DNA of 64,000 nt from an uncultured Lachnospiraceae bacterium (GCA_910586615.1 CAJUJP010000002.1:62001-126000); one strand, 5' to 3'; counted from the first letter of the stretch, positions 50,782-59,456 are shown. Numbers and translations: made by a program. The notes: a model not told the origin generated them from the letters alone.

Positions 50782-52677
50782 ATGAACATACGTGAGCTTG
50801 CGGATCTGGCCGGAGTTTCGGCATCTACGGTTTCAAAGATTATGAACAACAAAGACAGCAGCATAAGTCCCTCCACGCGTGAGCGTGTACTGCAGATCGC
50901 AAAACAGTATAATTATCAGTCATATTCATCTCTGATCGAAAAGGGAACTACAACTTTGACCCTGGGGGTGGTGTTCCGGTCGGCCTCCACCATGAACATG
51001 ACATTGAACGGTATCCTGGAAGCCGCGCAGGATGCGGGATACACGATTCTGCTTCGGGAGAGCGGCGGCAATATGGAGAAAGAGGCGCAGAATATATCAG
51101 TGCTCTGCTCTCATCATGTGGACGGAATCATATGGGAATTTGCAGGAGCGGACAGTGCAGAACAGATGCAGGTTCTGGACCGTCATGAGATTCCGGCGGT
51201 GATCTTTCAATCGGAACATGAGGATGCGATAAACATAGACTGTGAAGAACTGGGATACCGGGCGGCCCAGACGCTGGTCAATGCGGGGCATACGGGGATC
51301 GCCTGTATCTGTGCGCCGGATCCCGGAAGAGAGACGTTTGCGGAAGGATACAGGAGGTGTCTGTTTGAAAATCATATTCCGTTGGAGGAAGGGCTTGTTT
51401 TCAATGAGATCAACAGCAGTTTAATGCATAAGATAGCATCCCATACGATCAGCGGTGTGATCTGTGCAGGTTACGAGACGGCGGTGCGTCTGTATGATGC
51501 CGTAGGAAAGCTGCGTTATGAGTTTCCGTATGATGTTTCCCTTGTTTCCCTGCGGGATGATTCCAGGGAAAAGGATGTGAACCGGCGGATATCCACCTTT
51601 ACGATTCCCCATTATGCGTATGGGAAAAATCTGTGTGGCAGGCTGATCGGGATGATAGAAAAGGGAGAGGACTCCGGTCCGGCATTTCATGAAAAGATCC
51701 TGCTGGACAATGAAGATTCCGTGGGGATTCCTTATAACCATCATTCGAAAAAGATTACGGTAGTGGGTAGTATCAATATTGATAATTACCTGAAAATGAA
51801 TAAGCTTCCACGCACCGGCATGACTGTAAATTCATCACTTTCAGCTTCTTATGTGGGGGGCAAGGGAATCAATGAGGCCATCGGAGCCGCCAAGCTCGGA
51901 CAGAGGGTTTCCGTGATCGGACGCGTGGGAAATGACGTGGATTCTGATATGGTATACCGTGCTCTGAATATATTCGGAATTGACTCTGTGGGGGTTAAGC
52001 GCTGTGCCGGATACAGAACCGGCCAGGCGTATATTTTTGTGCAGCAGGACGGCGATTCTATGATCTCCATTATGTCGGGAGCGAACGAGGCTCTCTCCCC
52101 TCAGGATGTCCGGGAGGCGGAGCGTATATTTGAAAATTCCGCATTCTGTCTGATTCAGACGGAAATTCCGATGGAGACGGTGGCCGAATCATGCAGGATT
52201 GCGAGAAAATACGGGGCACAGACGATTTTAAAGCCTGTTGCCTGTGGTGTTCTGCCCGGAGAACTGTTGGAAAATGTTGATATGATTGTGCCGAATGGGG
52301 AGGAGATCCATGCCATCTGTCCTTTTTCAGATGATATGGAAAAGCAGGCGCAGTATCTTCTGGATGCAGGTGTGGGGACGGTCATCGTGACGCTGGGCGC
52401 AGAAGGGTGTTTTGTGAAAACAAGGCAGGAAGCAGAATATTTTCCGGCGGTTCCTTTTGATGTGATAGACGCATCCGGGGCGGCGGACGCATTCATCAGT
52501 GCACTGGCCTCCTATCTGCTTATGGGACGCAGTTTGAGAGAGGCAGTCAGGATCGCGTCATATGCCGCAGGCTTTAACATTGCCAGAGAGGGCGTGACAC
52601 CGTCGCTGGTAGATAAAAACACATTGGAGTCCTATATCATGCAGAGAGAGCCGGAGCTTTTGCGGGGTGCAGAATAA
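50782..52677 (+). CDS. LacI-type repressor fused to PfkB sugar kinase
   Basis: A 631-residue fusion. Residues 1-50 are a LacI helix-turn-helix (MNIRELADLAGVSASTVSKIMNN), 60-320 a periplasmic-binding-like sensor domain (HHVDGIIWEF, GHTGIACICAP), and 324-625 a ribokinase-type domain (GSINIDNY, YVGGKGINEAIGAAKLG, and ASGAADAF with catalytic Asp569; the usual GAGD has become GAAD). The frame is continuous with no stop. The start at 50782 has AAGGAGG upstream; an earlier ATG at 50683 is unsupported. It is divergent from the ribokinase operon, so it probably controls that operon. Whether the kinase part is active or only a sensor is unknown. Confidence 0.88.
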   Translation: MNIRELADLAGVSASTVSKIMNNKDSSISPSTRERVLQIAKQYNYQSYSSLIEKGTTTLTLGVVFRSASTMNMTLNGILEAAQDAGYTILLRESGGNMEKEAQNISVLCSHHVDGIIWEFAGADSAEQMQVLDRHEIPAVIFQSEHEDAINIDCEELGYRAAQTLVNAGHTGIACICAPDPGRETFAEGYRRCLFENHIPLEEGLVFNEINSSLMHKIASHTISGVICAGYETAVRLYDAVGKLRYEFPYDVSLVSLRDDSREKDVNRRISTFTIPHYAYGKNLCGRLIGMIEKGEDSGPAFHEKILLDNEDSVGIPYNHHSKKITVVGSINIDNYLKMNKLPRTGMTVNSSLSASYVGGKGINEAIGAAKLGQRVSVIGRVGNDVDSDMVYRALNIFGIDSVGVKRCAGYRTGQAYIFVQQDGDSMISIMSGANEALSPQDVREAERIFENSAFCLIQTEIPMETVAESCRIARKYGAQTILKPVACGVLPGELLENVDMIVPNGEEIHAICPFSDDMEKQAQYLLDAGVGTVIVTLGAEGCFVKTRQEAEYFPAVPFDVIDASGAADAFISALASYLLMGRSLREAVRIASYAAGFNIAREGVTPSLVDKNTLESYIMQREPELLRGAE

Positions 52678-52738
52678 ATGGGATTGAGTATAGAAGTATG
52701 ACAGTGAAACAGGAACGGGAAAAGAAGGAGGCAGTACT

Positions 52739-55324
52739 ATGAGATTATTGGTTATCGGAGGTGTGGCGGCAGGCACGAAAGCAGCCGCAAAATTCAAGCG
52801 GGTGAATCCTGAGGCGGAAGTATCCATCGTCACCAAAGGAAAAGATATTTCCTATGCAGGATGCGGACTGCCCTACTATGTGGGCGGCGCGATCCCGGAG
52901 AAAGATCAGCTGATCGTGAATACGCCGGAGAAGTACAGTATGCTGACCGGCGCTATGGTCTATCCTGAACGGGAGGTGACATCCCTTGATCCTGCGGGGA
53001 AAAAGGCTGTGGCGAAAAATATCCGTACCGGTGCAGAGGAAACGTATGAATATGATGCATGTATCGTGGCTGTAGGCGCTTCACCTGTAGTTCCGCCGCT
53101 GCCGGGTCTGAACCTGCCGGGTGTTTTTGTGATGCGGACACCCGATGATGCCATTGAGACGAGAGATTACATTGCCAGAGACGGTGTAAAACGTGCTGTA
53201 GTCGTGGGCGGCGGATTTATCGGTCTGGAAGTGGCTGAGAATCTGCTGGAAAAAGGATTAGAAGTGACATTGATCGATATGGCGCCTCAGATCATGCCGG
53301 GCTTCGATCATGAGATGGCGGATTATGCGGTACGGCATCTTGCGAAAAAAGGTATCAAGGTGATGACGGGCACGAAGCTGGAAGGCGTGACGGGAGAAGA
53401 GCGTGCGGAAGGCGTGCAGACAGACAAGGGTCTGCTTGCGGCTGATGTGGTGATTCTGTCTATCGGTATCCGTCCGAATACCGGATTTTTGCAGGATACG
53501 GGCATAGAGATGTTTAAGGGGACGATTCTGGTGGATGACCGGATGGCCACTAACGTGGCGGATGTCTATGCGGCGGGAGACTGCGCGATGGTGAAAAACC
53601 GTCTCACCGGAGAGAGACAGTGGTCGCCGATGGGTTCTTCCGCCAATATGGAAGGACGTACCCTTGCCCTTGCGCTGGGCGGCAGAGAAGTGTCCTATCC
53701 GGGTGTATTGGGAACCGGTGTGGTGAAACTGCCCGGACTGTCGGGCGGCAGGACCGGACTGTCGGAGGAACAGGCGAAGGCGGCAGGTTATGAACCGGTC
53801 TGCGTTCTGGCAGTGACTGACGATAAAGCGCATTATTATCCGGACAGCGCGTGGTTTGCCATTAAGCTGGTGGCGGACGCAGAGACACATAAGCTGCTGG
53901 GCGTGCAGGTGTTAGGGCCCGGCGCGGTCGATAAAGTGACGGATATCGGTGTGATGGCAGTGACATTCGGGGCGGCATTGGAGCAGATGACCTGCCTGGA
54001 TCTGTCCTACGCACCGCCTTTCTCGACAGCGATCCATCCATTTGTGCAGGCGGTACATATGCTGCTCAACAAGATACACGGGGATCTGGACAGCTTCACG
54101 CCTGCGGAATATCTGGCCGGCGCGGCGGAAGGCTACCGGGTGATAGACGTTCATCCCGCGGGTCCCAGCATCCCGGGCGCGACTTATGTGGATCTGCTGA
54201 AAGTCAAAGGAGAAGTTCCGGGACTTGCAAAGGATGAGAAGCTCTTGCTTGTCTGTGCAAAGGGCAAGAGAGGATACTTACTGCAGAACAGGCTGAAACG
54301 GTACGGATATACGAATACAAAGGTGCTGGAAGGCGCTTCTTTCTTCAACGTGGTCAAAGCGGCAGGCACGCCAGGCGTGGTGACAATTCCGGCAGAGGAA
54401 ATTACCCGTGTGAAAGCGCTTGGCTGCCTGCACAATAAAGGAACAGATAATTTCAACGTCCGTGTCATAACAAGAAACGGTAAGATTACAGCAGCGGAAC
54501 ATAAGAAGATCGCGGAGGCGGCGGAAAGGTTCGGAAGCGGCGACGTGGTCATGACGACACGCCTGACGATGGAGATTGTAGGCGTACCTTTTGACAGAAT
54601 AGAAGAACTGCGTGCCTTTCTGGCGCAGGGAGGACTGGAGACCGGCGGAACAGGTTCTAAAGTGCGTCCCGTCGTTGCCTGCAAGGGAACGACCTGCCAG
54701 TATGGCCTGCTGGATTCCTACGATTTGTCAGAGAAGATCCATGAGCGGTTTTTCCATGGCTATGCGGACGTCAAACTGCCGCATAAGTTTAAGATTGCAG
54801 TAGGCGGCTGCCCGAATAACTGCGTGAAACCGGATCTGAATGATTTTGGCATTGTGGGTCAGAAAGTTCCGGTGATTGATCTGGAGAAATGCCGCGGATG
54901 CGGTAAATGTCAGGTTTCGCTGGCATGTCCGGTGGGCGCGTCCCAGGTAGTGGACGGCAAGCTGGTAATCGATCCCGATCAGTGTAATAACTGCGGCCGC
55001 TGCGTGGGCAAATGCCCGTTTAAGGCAGCGGAGGAGAGCGCTTACGGCTACCGCATCTACATCGGCGGACGCTGGGGCAAGAGAGTTGCGCAGGGGCAGA
55101 AGCTGGATAAGATTTTCCTGGATGAGGAAGAAGTTCTCTCCGTATTAGAGAAAGCGATTCTGCTGTTCCGCGAACAGGGTAAGACGGGAGAGCGCTTCGC
55201 GGATACGATCAGCAGGATCGGTTTTGAGAATGTGCAGGCGCAGCTTATGTCGGATGAGATTCTGAAGTATAAGGACGATATTCTGAATGCGAAGATGCAT
55301 ATGAAGGGCGGGGCGACCTGTTAA
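52739..55324 (+). CDS. CoA-disulfide reductase/rhodanese/siroheme reductase/ferredoxin fusion
   Basis: An 861-residue fusion. Residues 1-445 are a FAD/NAD(P)-dependent disulfide reductase of the CoA-disulfide reductase type, with active-site Cys42 in SYAGCGLPYY. About 455-545 is a rhodanese-like domain with Cys506 in VCAKGKRGY. About 560-740 is a sulfite/nitrite reductase-type domain whose siroheme/4Fe-4S ligands would be Cys648, Cys653, Cys691 and Cys695 (CKGTTC and GGCPNNC). About 745-790 holds two ferredoxin 4Fe-4S motifs (CRGCGKC, CNNCGRC). It probably moves electrons from NAD(P)H to a sulfur or nitrogen substrate in the cytoplasm. The siroheme pathway genes follow downstream. The start follows AAGGAGG. 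Confidence 0.9.
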   Translation: MRLLVIGGVAAGTKAAAKFKRVNPEAEVSIVTKGKDISYAGCGLPYYVGGAIPEKDQLIVNTPEKYSMLTGAMVYPEREVTSLDPAGKKAVAKNIRTGAEETYEYDACIVAVGASPVVPPLPGLNLPGVFVMRTPDDAIETRDYIARDGVKRAVVVGGGFIGLEVAENLLEKGLEVTLIDMAPQIMPGFDHEMADYAVRHLAKKGIKVMTGTKLEGVTGEERAEGVQTDKGLLAADVVILSIGIRPNTGFLQDTGIEMFKGTILVDDRMATNVADVYAAGDCAMVKNRLTGERQWSPMGSSANMEGRTLALALGGREVSYPGVLGTGVVKLPGLSGGRTGLSEEQAKAAGYEPVCVLAVTDDKAHYYPDSAWFAIKLVADAETHKLLGVQVLGPGAVDKVTDIGVMAVTFGAALEQMTCLDLSYAPPFSTAIHPFVQAVHMLLNKIHGDLDSFTPAEYLAGAAEGYRVIDVHPAGPSIPGATYVDLLKVKGEVPGLAKDEKLLLVCAKGKRGYLLQNRLKRYGYTNTKVLEGASFFNVVKAAGTPGVVTIPAEEITRVKALGCLHNKGTDNFNVRVITRNGKITAAEHKKIAEAAERFGSGDVVMTTRLTMEIVGVPFDRIEELRAFLAQGGLETGGTGSKVRPVVACKGTTCQYGLLDSYDLSEKIHERFFHGYADVKLPHKFKIAVGGCPNNCVKPDLNDFGIVGQKVPVIDLEKCRGCGKCQVSLACPVGASQVVDGKLVIDPDQCNNCGRCVGKCPFKAAEESAYGYRIYIGGRWGKRVAQGQKLDKIFLDEEEVLSVLEKAILLFREQGKTGERFADTISRIGFENVQAQLMSDEILKYKDDILNAKMHMKGGATC

Positions 55325-55334
55325 AAAGACATAA

Positions 55335-55485
55335 AGTTATACTAGGGCGGTACGGAACACCGCCTGAGTATAACTATATTATGTCTGCGAGAATGCGAAA
55401 AACATGCATTCTCGGCGACTTTCATTGTGTAAATATTGCATGTTGAATTTCCGGTGGCTTTCATTGTGCAAATATTGCATGTTGG
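55335..55485. repeat. Composite intergenic element: two hairpins plus tandem 39-bp units
   Basis: Part 1 is a strong stem-loop (AGTTATACT/AGTATAACT outer, GGCGGT/ACCGCC inner, 55335-55375). Part 2 is a hairpin CGAGAATGC/GCATTCTCG with a 9-base loop (55388-55414). Part 3 is two copies of a 27-base sequence at 55419-55445 and 55458-55484, differing at one base, 39 bases apart, each containing TG[TC]AAATATTGCA. It occupies the gap before hemA. The repeat translates on the minus strand as 13-residue units, as I recall from spurious Lachnospiraceae predicted proteins, so it may be a dispersed element. Confidence 0.65.
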
Positions 55486-55512
55486 TGCCTTAACTTGTGA
55501 GGTAAAATAACG

Positions 55513-56637
55513 ATGGAGTGTATTAGCATCAGTCACAAGACTGCGCGGTCTGCAGACAGGCAGAAATGCTGTATTCCGAAGGAAAAAACTGAGGATTATC
55601 TGAGAGAGATTATGAAGCTGGACAGGGTGGACGGATGTGTCCTCCTGTCCACTTGCAATCGCACGGAGCTGTATGTGCAGGGCGAAGAGAACAGTTTCGG
55701 CGGACTGGAGTATATCATGGCGAAGGCGGCGGGAAGCGATGCGGCATGGCTTCGCGGCATAGTCAGAAGATATCAGGGAAAGAAGGCGATTCGGCATCTT
55801 TTCCGGGTGGTCTGCGGTATGGAGTCCATGGTCATCGGAGAGGATGAGATCCTGGGACAGGTGCGGGATGCCTATACATACGCTCAGGAGGCGGGCTGTA
55901 CCGGTTATGAGTTAAACAGTATTTTTCAGGCGGCGCTGGCATGTGCCAAACGGGTGAAGACAGAGACACTGCTCTCTAAGACATCCGTATCTGTGGCGAC
56001 ACTGGCGGCAAATGAAGTGTTCCGGCTGCCCCTGCCGCACAAGACGGTGCTTCTGATCGGCAGCAGCGGACAGATGGGCGGCATTATCCTGAAAGATCTG
56101 TTGAGCAGAGAAGAGATTCGCGTGATCGCTACTGTCAGATCCCATAACGGGATATACCAGAGCAGTCATGCCCGTGTGGAAAATGTCGATTATCAGAACC
56201 GGTATGATTATCTGGATGAGGCGGATGTCATTATTTCCGCGACGTCCAGCCCGCATTATACGCTGACGGCGGATCGGGTGCGCCAATCTGTGAAGAGCGT
56301 GAAAGAACGGCTTTTCCTGGATATATCCATGCCGCCGGATATCGACGAGGATATTGCGGACATAGAAGGCTGCCGCCTGACCGCGCTGGATGATATCCAT
56401 AAGCTTGCGGAAGAGAATAACCGATTGAAACAGCAGGCGATTGTGGATGCAGAAGAGATTCTTGAGGAAGATCTGGAAAAAATATGCAAAGCGCTTTCGT
56501 TCCACCGTTTCACGCATACCCATGCCGACTGGAAGGAAAGGTATGCGGACTGCCCGGCGGAAAAACTGATCTATCTGTTGCGGGACAGGCTTGACAGCGT
56601 GACGTTTGAGGCGGTTCTGACAGTGCTGGACAGGTAA
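55513..56637 (+). CDS. hemA: Glutamyl-tRNA reductase
   Basis: A 374-residue HemA, reducing glutamyl-tRNA to glutamate 1-semialdehyde, the first step of tetrapyrrole synthesis. The catalytic Cys48 is in LLSTCNRTELY; GMESMVIGEDEILGQVRDAY and ALACAKRVKTET follow, then an NADPH-binding fold (LLIGSSGQMGG) and a C-terminal dimerisation region. The usual IxxRS-type details are more divergent than in B. subtilis. The ATG has GAGG ten bases upstream. It makes precursor for siroheme in this cluster. Confidence 0.92.
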   Translation: MECISISHKTARSADRQKCCIPKEKTEDYLREIMKLDRVDGCVLLSTCNRTELYVQGEENSFGGLEYIMAKAAGSDAAWLRGIVRRYQGKKAIRHLFRVVCGMESMVIGEDEILGQVRDAYTYAQEAGCTGYELNSIFQAALACAKRVKTETLLSKTSVSVATLAANEVFRLPLPHKTVLLIGSSGQMGGIILKDLLSREEIRVIATVRSHNGIYQSSHARVENVDYQNRYDYLDEADVIISATSSPHYTLTADRVRQSVKSVKERLFLDISMPPDIDEDIADIEGCRLTALDDIHKLAEENNRLKQQAIVDAEEILEEDLEKICKALSFHRFTHTHADWKERYADCPAEKLIYLLRDRLDSVTFEAVLTVLDR

Positions 56638-56641
56638 GGAT

Positions 56642-57145
56642 CTATACGTGCAGAACCGCTTTTTCCAGGCGCAGCAGCGACAGCTTTCTGTCGATTCCAC
56701 TGGCATATCCGGTCAGGCTTCCGTTAGCACCGATGACTCTGTGGCAAGGAACGATAATAGATATTTTATTGTGTCCCACCGCGCCGCCCACTGCCTGCGC
56801 GGACATGCGGGAAAGACCTTTTTGGACGTCAATTTCTTTCGCAATTTCCCCGTAAGTGACGGTTTTTCCGTAAGGGATTCTTTGCAGGATGGACCAGACC
56901 GCGAGCTGAAAGGGCGTGCCTGTCATGTGAAGCGGCGGCAGGAAATCAGGTTCTTTGCCCGAAAAATACACTGTCAGCCATTCTTTTGCCTGGTCGAGGA
57001 CAGGTGTATTCTTTTCTTCCCGTTCCGGATCCAGTCCTGCGGCATAGTATTTTGCGCCGTCAAACCATAATCCGGACAGGCCGGTTTCGTCGGCGGCAAG
57101 GAGAATCCCGCCGAGAGGGGAACGATAGTGATTGATATACTGCAT
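56642..57145 (-). CDS. ogt: Methylated-DNA--protein-cysteine methyltransferase
   Basis: A 167-residue O6-alkylguanine-DNA alkyltransferase that removes alkyl groups from guanine by transfer to its own cysteine. It has TPFQLAVWSILQRIPYGKTVTYGEIA, VGGAVGHNKISIIVPCHRVIG (acceptor Cys in PCHRV) and LTGYASGIDRKLSLL. The ATG at 57145 has GAGG upstream; the longer frame to 57391 is unsupported. It is on the opposite strand to the neighbouring tetrapyrrole genes, its stop 4 bp from the hemA stop. Confidence 0.93.
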   Translation of the reverse strand: MQYINHYRSPLGGILLAADETGLSGLWFDGAKYYAAGLDPEREEKNTPVLDQAKEWLTVYFSGKEPDFLPPLHMTGTPFQLAVWSILQRIPYGKTVTYGEIAKEIDVQKGLSRMSAQAVGGAVGHNKISIIVPCHRVIGANGSLTGYASGIDRKLSLLRLEKAVLHV

Positions 57146-57344
57146 CTGGCGTACCTCCTGATCATTTTGCTTTGGGTTTATAATAAGCATAGCATGATTC
57201 TTATGGCTTGGCCAGTCTCCTGGTTGCAGCCGGAAAATAGGAAGGCTCTTATCGCTGCCGCCAGCAGGCATTTGAGTGAAGCACAGAAAGCTATAATAGG
57301 AAGGAAACCGGTTTTTAACGGTTATGGTATAGGTGGCTGAGGAT

Positions 57345-58241
57345 ATGAAAATACAAATCAGGAGCATAGACGGGGACTTTTCCGTCTGCAAGGTCTCAGA
57401 TTATTCACAGGTAAATCTCCGTGCAGAATACTGTTTCTTAGGGAAAACAGAGGAAGAAAATTCACTGGTCTGTCTGACAAAGGACGTCCCGGATAACGTT
57501 AGCGAGCGGGAAGACGGCTGGAAAGCATTTCGGATACAGGGCGTGCTGGATTTTTCATTGATAGGCATCTTATCTGAAATATCAACGCTGCTGGCAGAGA
57601 ACCGGATCGGGATTTTTGCCATATCGACTTACAACACGGATTACATTCTGACGAAGCGCGACAATTATGAAAAGGCGATGCGGGTATTAGAAGACGCCGG
57701 ATATGCGCAGAAAGACAACAGAATCAAAAACGCTTCGGACCATACGGTAGAGATCAGACCTGTTTTAAACACGGATGATTGGCTGGCAATCAGTCATGTC
57801 TATGAGCAGAGTTGGAAACATGCGTACCGCGGTATCATTCCCGATACATGGCTTGCACGGATTCCATCGGGGCAGTGGGCCAACGGACTTAAAGCCCCGG
57901 ACCGCTTGTCTCTGCTGTTGATCGAGGATGGAAAGATATGCGGTTCGGCATCCTATAGTCATGCAAGAATGGAAGAGATGAAGGGGTATGGCGAGATTAT
58001 TTCGATTTATCTGCTGCCGGAAATGATGCATAAGGGATATGGATATCAGTTAATGCAGGCTGTGATTTCTGCATTATATGATATCGGTTATCAGAAAGTC
58101 TATTTGTGGGTTCTGGAGGAAAATAAGGATGCACGCCGGTTTTATGAGCGGTTCGGATTCGTACAGAAGGACTGGAGGCAGATGGATATTTATGACGGAA
58201 AAGAAGTGGCGGAGCTGATGTATGTGTATGAGATAGAGTGA
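57345..58241 (+). CDS. ACT-domain/GNAT acetyltransferase fusion
   Basis: About 298 residues. The first ~130 residues resemble a two-strand ACT-type regulatory domain (FSLIGILSEISTLLAENRIGIFAISTYNTDYIL), and about 140-298 a GNAT acetyltransferase with the acetyl-CoA loop region LPEMMHKGYGYQLM and ENKDARRFYERFGF. It likely acetylates a small molecule or protein, with control by a small ligand such as an amino acid. ATG 57345 has AGGTGG at good spacing; a GTG at 57333 is a weaker option. No target is evident. Confidence 0.8.
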   Translation: MKIQIRSIDGDFSVCKVSDYSQVNLRAEYCFLGKTEEENSLVCLTKDVPDNVSEREDGWKAFRIQGVLDFSLIGILSEISTLLAENRIGIFAISTYNTDYILTKRDNYEKAMRVLEDAGYAQKDNRIKNASDHTVEIRPVLNTDDWLAISHVYEQSWKHAYRGIIPDTWLARIPSGQWANGLKAPDRLSLLLIEDGKICGSASYSHARMEEMKGYGEIISIYLLPEMMHKGYGYQLMQAVISALYDIGYQKVYLWVLEENKDARRFYERFGFVQKDWRQMDIYDGKEVAELMYVYEIE

Positions 58242-58598
58242 TATAGAATATGACAGTCACTGTCATATCCTTTCCCTGATGGCGCTGTGCAGTCCGGAAA
58301 ATACTTCTTCGTAACGGTTACAATCCTTTAGGCGCATAACAGTCACATGAAGTAAAAAATTATAATTCTGACAAAATATATTTACAATTTCGAAAATTAT
58401 ATGCTATAGTAATGAAAAGCATATTTTCTACATATAACAGATCATTAATTTCTATCATTAAATTCTAAGTTTCAGAAAATCCATGCTTTGTTCCCAATTA
58501 TTAATTACAGAGGCAGGGGAGTCTGAAACAGTTCTCCTGTGCCGGACAGTCCGATTCAGTTTGAAAAAGGTCTGTCAATCATCAAAGGAGGACATTAG
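58242..58598. other. AT-rich intergenic region before nuclease gene
   Basis: A 357-bp gap. It begins with a perfect inverted repeat (ATATGACAGT/ACTGTCATAT, 58248-58268) followed by a weak T tract. A promoter TTTACA-18 bp-TATAGT lies at 58381-58410, giving a long leader of about 180 bases with the ribosome-binding site AAAGGAGG before 58599. No gene is seen in it. Confidence 0.55.
58381..58410 (+). promoter_or_regulatory. Promoter of Rpn-family gene
   Basis: TTTACA (58381-58386), an 18-bp spacer and TATAGT (58405-58410), with transcription expected near 58417, about 180 bases before the start codon. Confidence 0.6.
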
Positions 58599-59456
58599 AT
58601 GAACGCAACAGATGTACAACGTAACTTTAAAGACACAGTATTCCGTATGCTTTTTAAGGAAAAGAAAAACCTGCTGAATCTGTACAATGCACTGAACAGA
58701 ACGACATACACAAATACAGATGATCTGGAAATCACGACACTGGAAAATGCAGTTTATATGAATTATAAGAATGATATTTCCTTTGTGTTTGACTTTGAGT
58801 TAATGCTCTATGAACATCAGTCTACATACAATCCTAACATGCCGTTGCGGGATCTGCTTTATGTGAGCAGTGTATTACATAATCGGGTCAAAGATGAGAA
58901 TCTCTATAGCAAGAAGCTCATTAAAATTCCGACACCGCAATTTGTTGTATTCTATAATGGAGTGGACTCTCAGCCGGAACAGCAGATTCTCCGATTGTCA
59001 GATGCTTTTGAGAAAAGACAGGAGAGACCGGTGCTGGAACTGGCGGTACTTGTTTACAATATCAATTTAGGACACAATCAGGAATTACTGGATACATGCT
59101 GCCTGTTAAAAGAGTATGCGCAGTATGTGGAACAGGTCAGGACTTTTGCAAAGAAAATGTCTTTTCCGGAAGCAGTCGAGCAGGCAGTGGAACATTGTAT
59201 CAGAAACGGAATACTTTCGGATTTTTTATCTGAAAACCGGGCGGAGGCGATCGCAGTGAGTATTTTTGAGTATGATGAAGAGAAGCATATACAGAGCGAA
59301 CGGAAAGAATGGCGCGAGATTGGCCGTGAAGAGGGCGAGAACAAGGTTTTACAACTTATGCAGAAACTTATGGAGGCCGGTAAAACCGGGGAAATGAAGC
59401 GCGCCCTGTCCGATCCGGCATATCGGGAACAGCTGTATCGGGAATACGGACAGTAA
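58599..59456 (+). CDS. Rpn-family recombination-promoting nuclease/putative transposase
   Basis: A 285-residue protein of the Rpn group, which are PD-(D/E)XK-type nucleases sometimes called putative transposases and able to promote RecA-independent recombination. The N-terminal FKDTVFRMLFKEKKNLLNLYNAL and the strand VFDFELMLYEHQS (likely active-site D...ExQ) are typical, followed by PTPQFVVFYNG. A C-terminal helical tail carries REIGREEGENKVLQLMQKL, also common in the family. The start at 58599 has AAAGGAGG. It lies within the tetrapyrrole gene cluster; whether it is mobile is not shown. Confidence 0.85.
   Translation: MNATDVQRNFKDTVFRMLFKEKKNLLNLYNALNRTTYTNTDDLEITTLENAVYMNYKNDISFVFDFELMLYEHQSTYNPNMPLRDLLYVSSVLHNRVKDENLYSKKLIKIPTPQFVVFYNGVDSQPEQQILRLSDAFEKRQERPVLELAVLVYNINLGHNQELLDTCCLLKEYAQYVEQVRTFAKKMSFPEAVEQAVEHCIRNGILSDFLSENRAEAIAVSIFEYDEEKHIQSERKEWREIGREEGENKVLQLMQKLMEAGKTGEMKRALSDPAYREQLYREYGQ

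Noticed and set aside
55419..55484. Two 27-base repeats as a CRISPR array
   Set aside because: Only two copies, spaced 39 bases start to start with a 12-base gap; no cas genes nearby.
55342..55797. 151-codon minus-strand frame with a 13-residue repeat
   Set aside because: It is the translation of the tandem repeat before hemA plus antisense of hemA; judged non-coding.
58599..59456. Rpn-family gene as a complete transposon
   Set aside because: No flanking terminal inverted repeats or target-site duplications were seen, so only the gene is reported.
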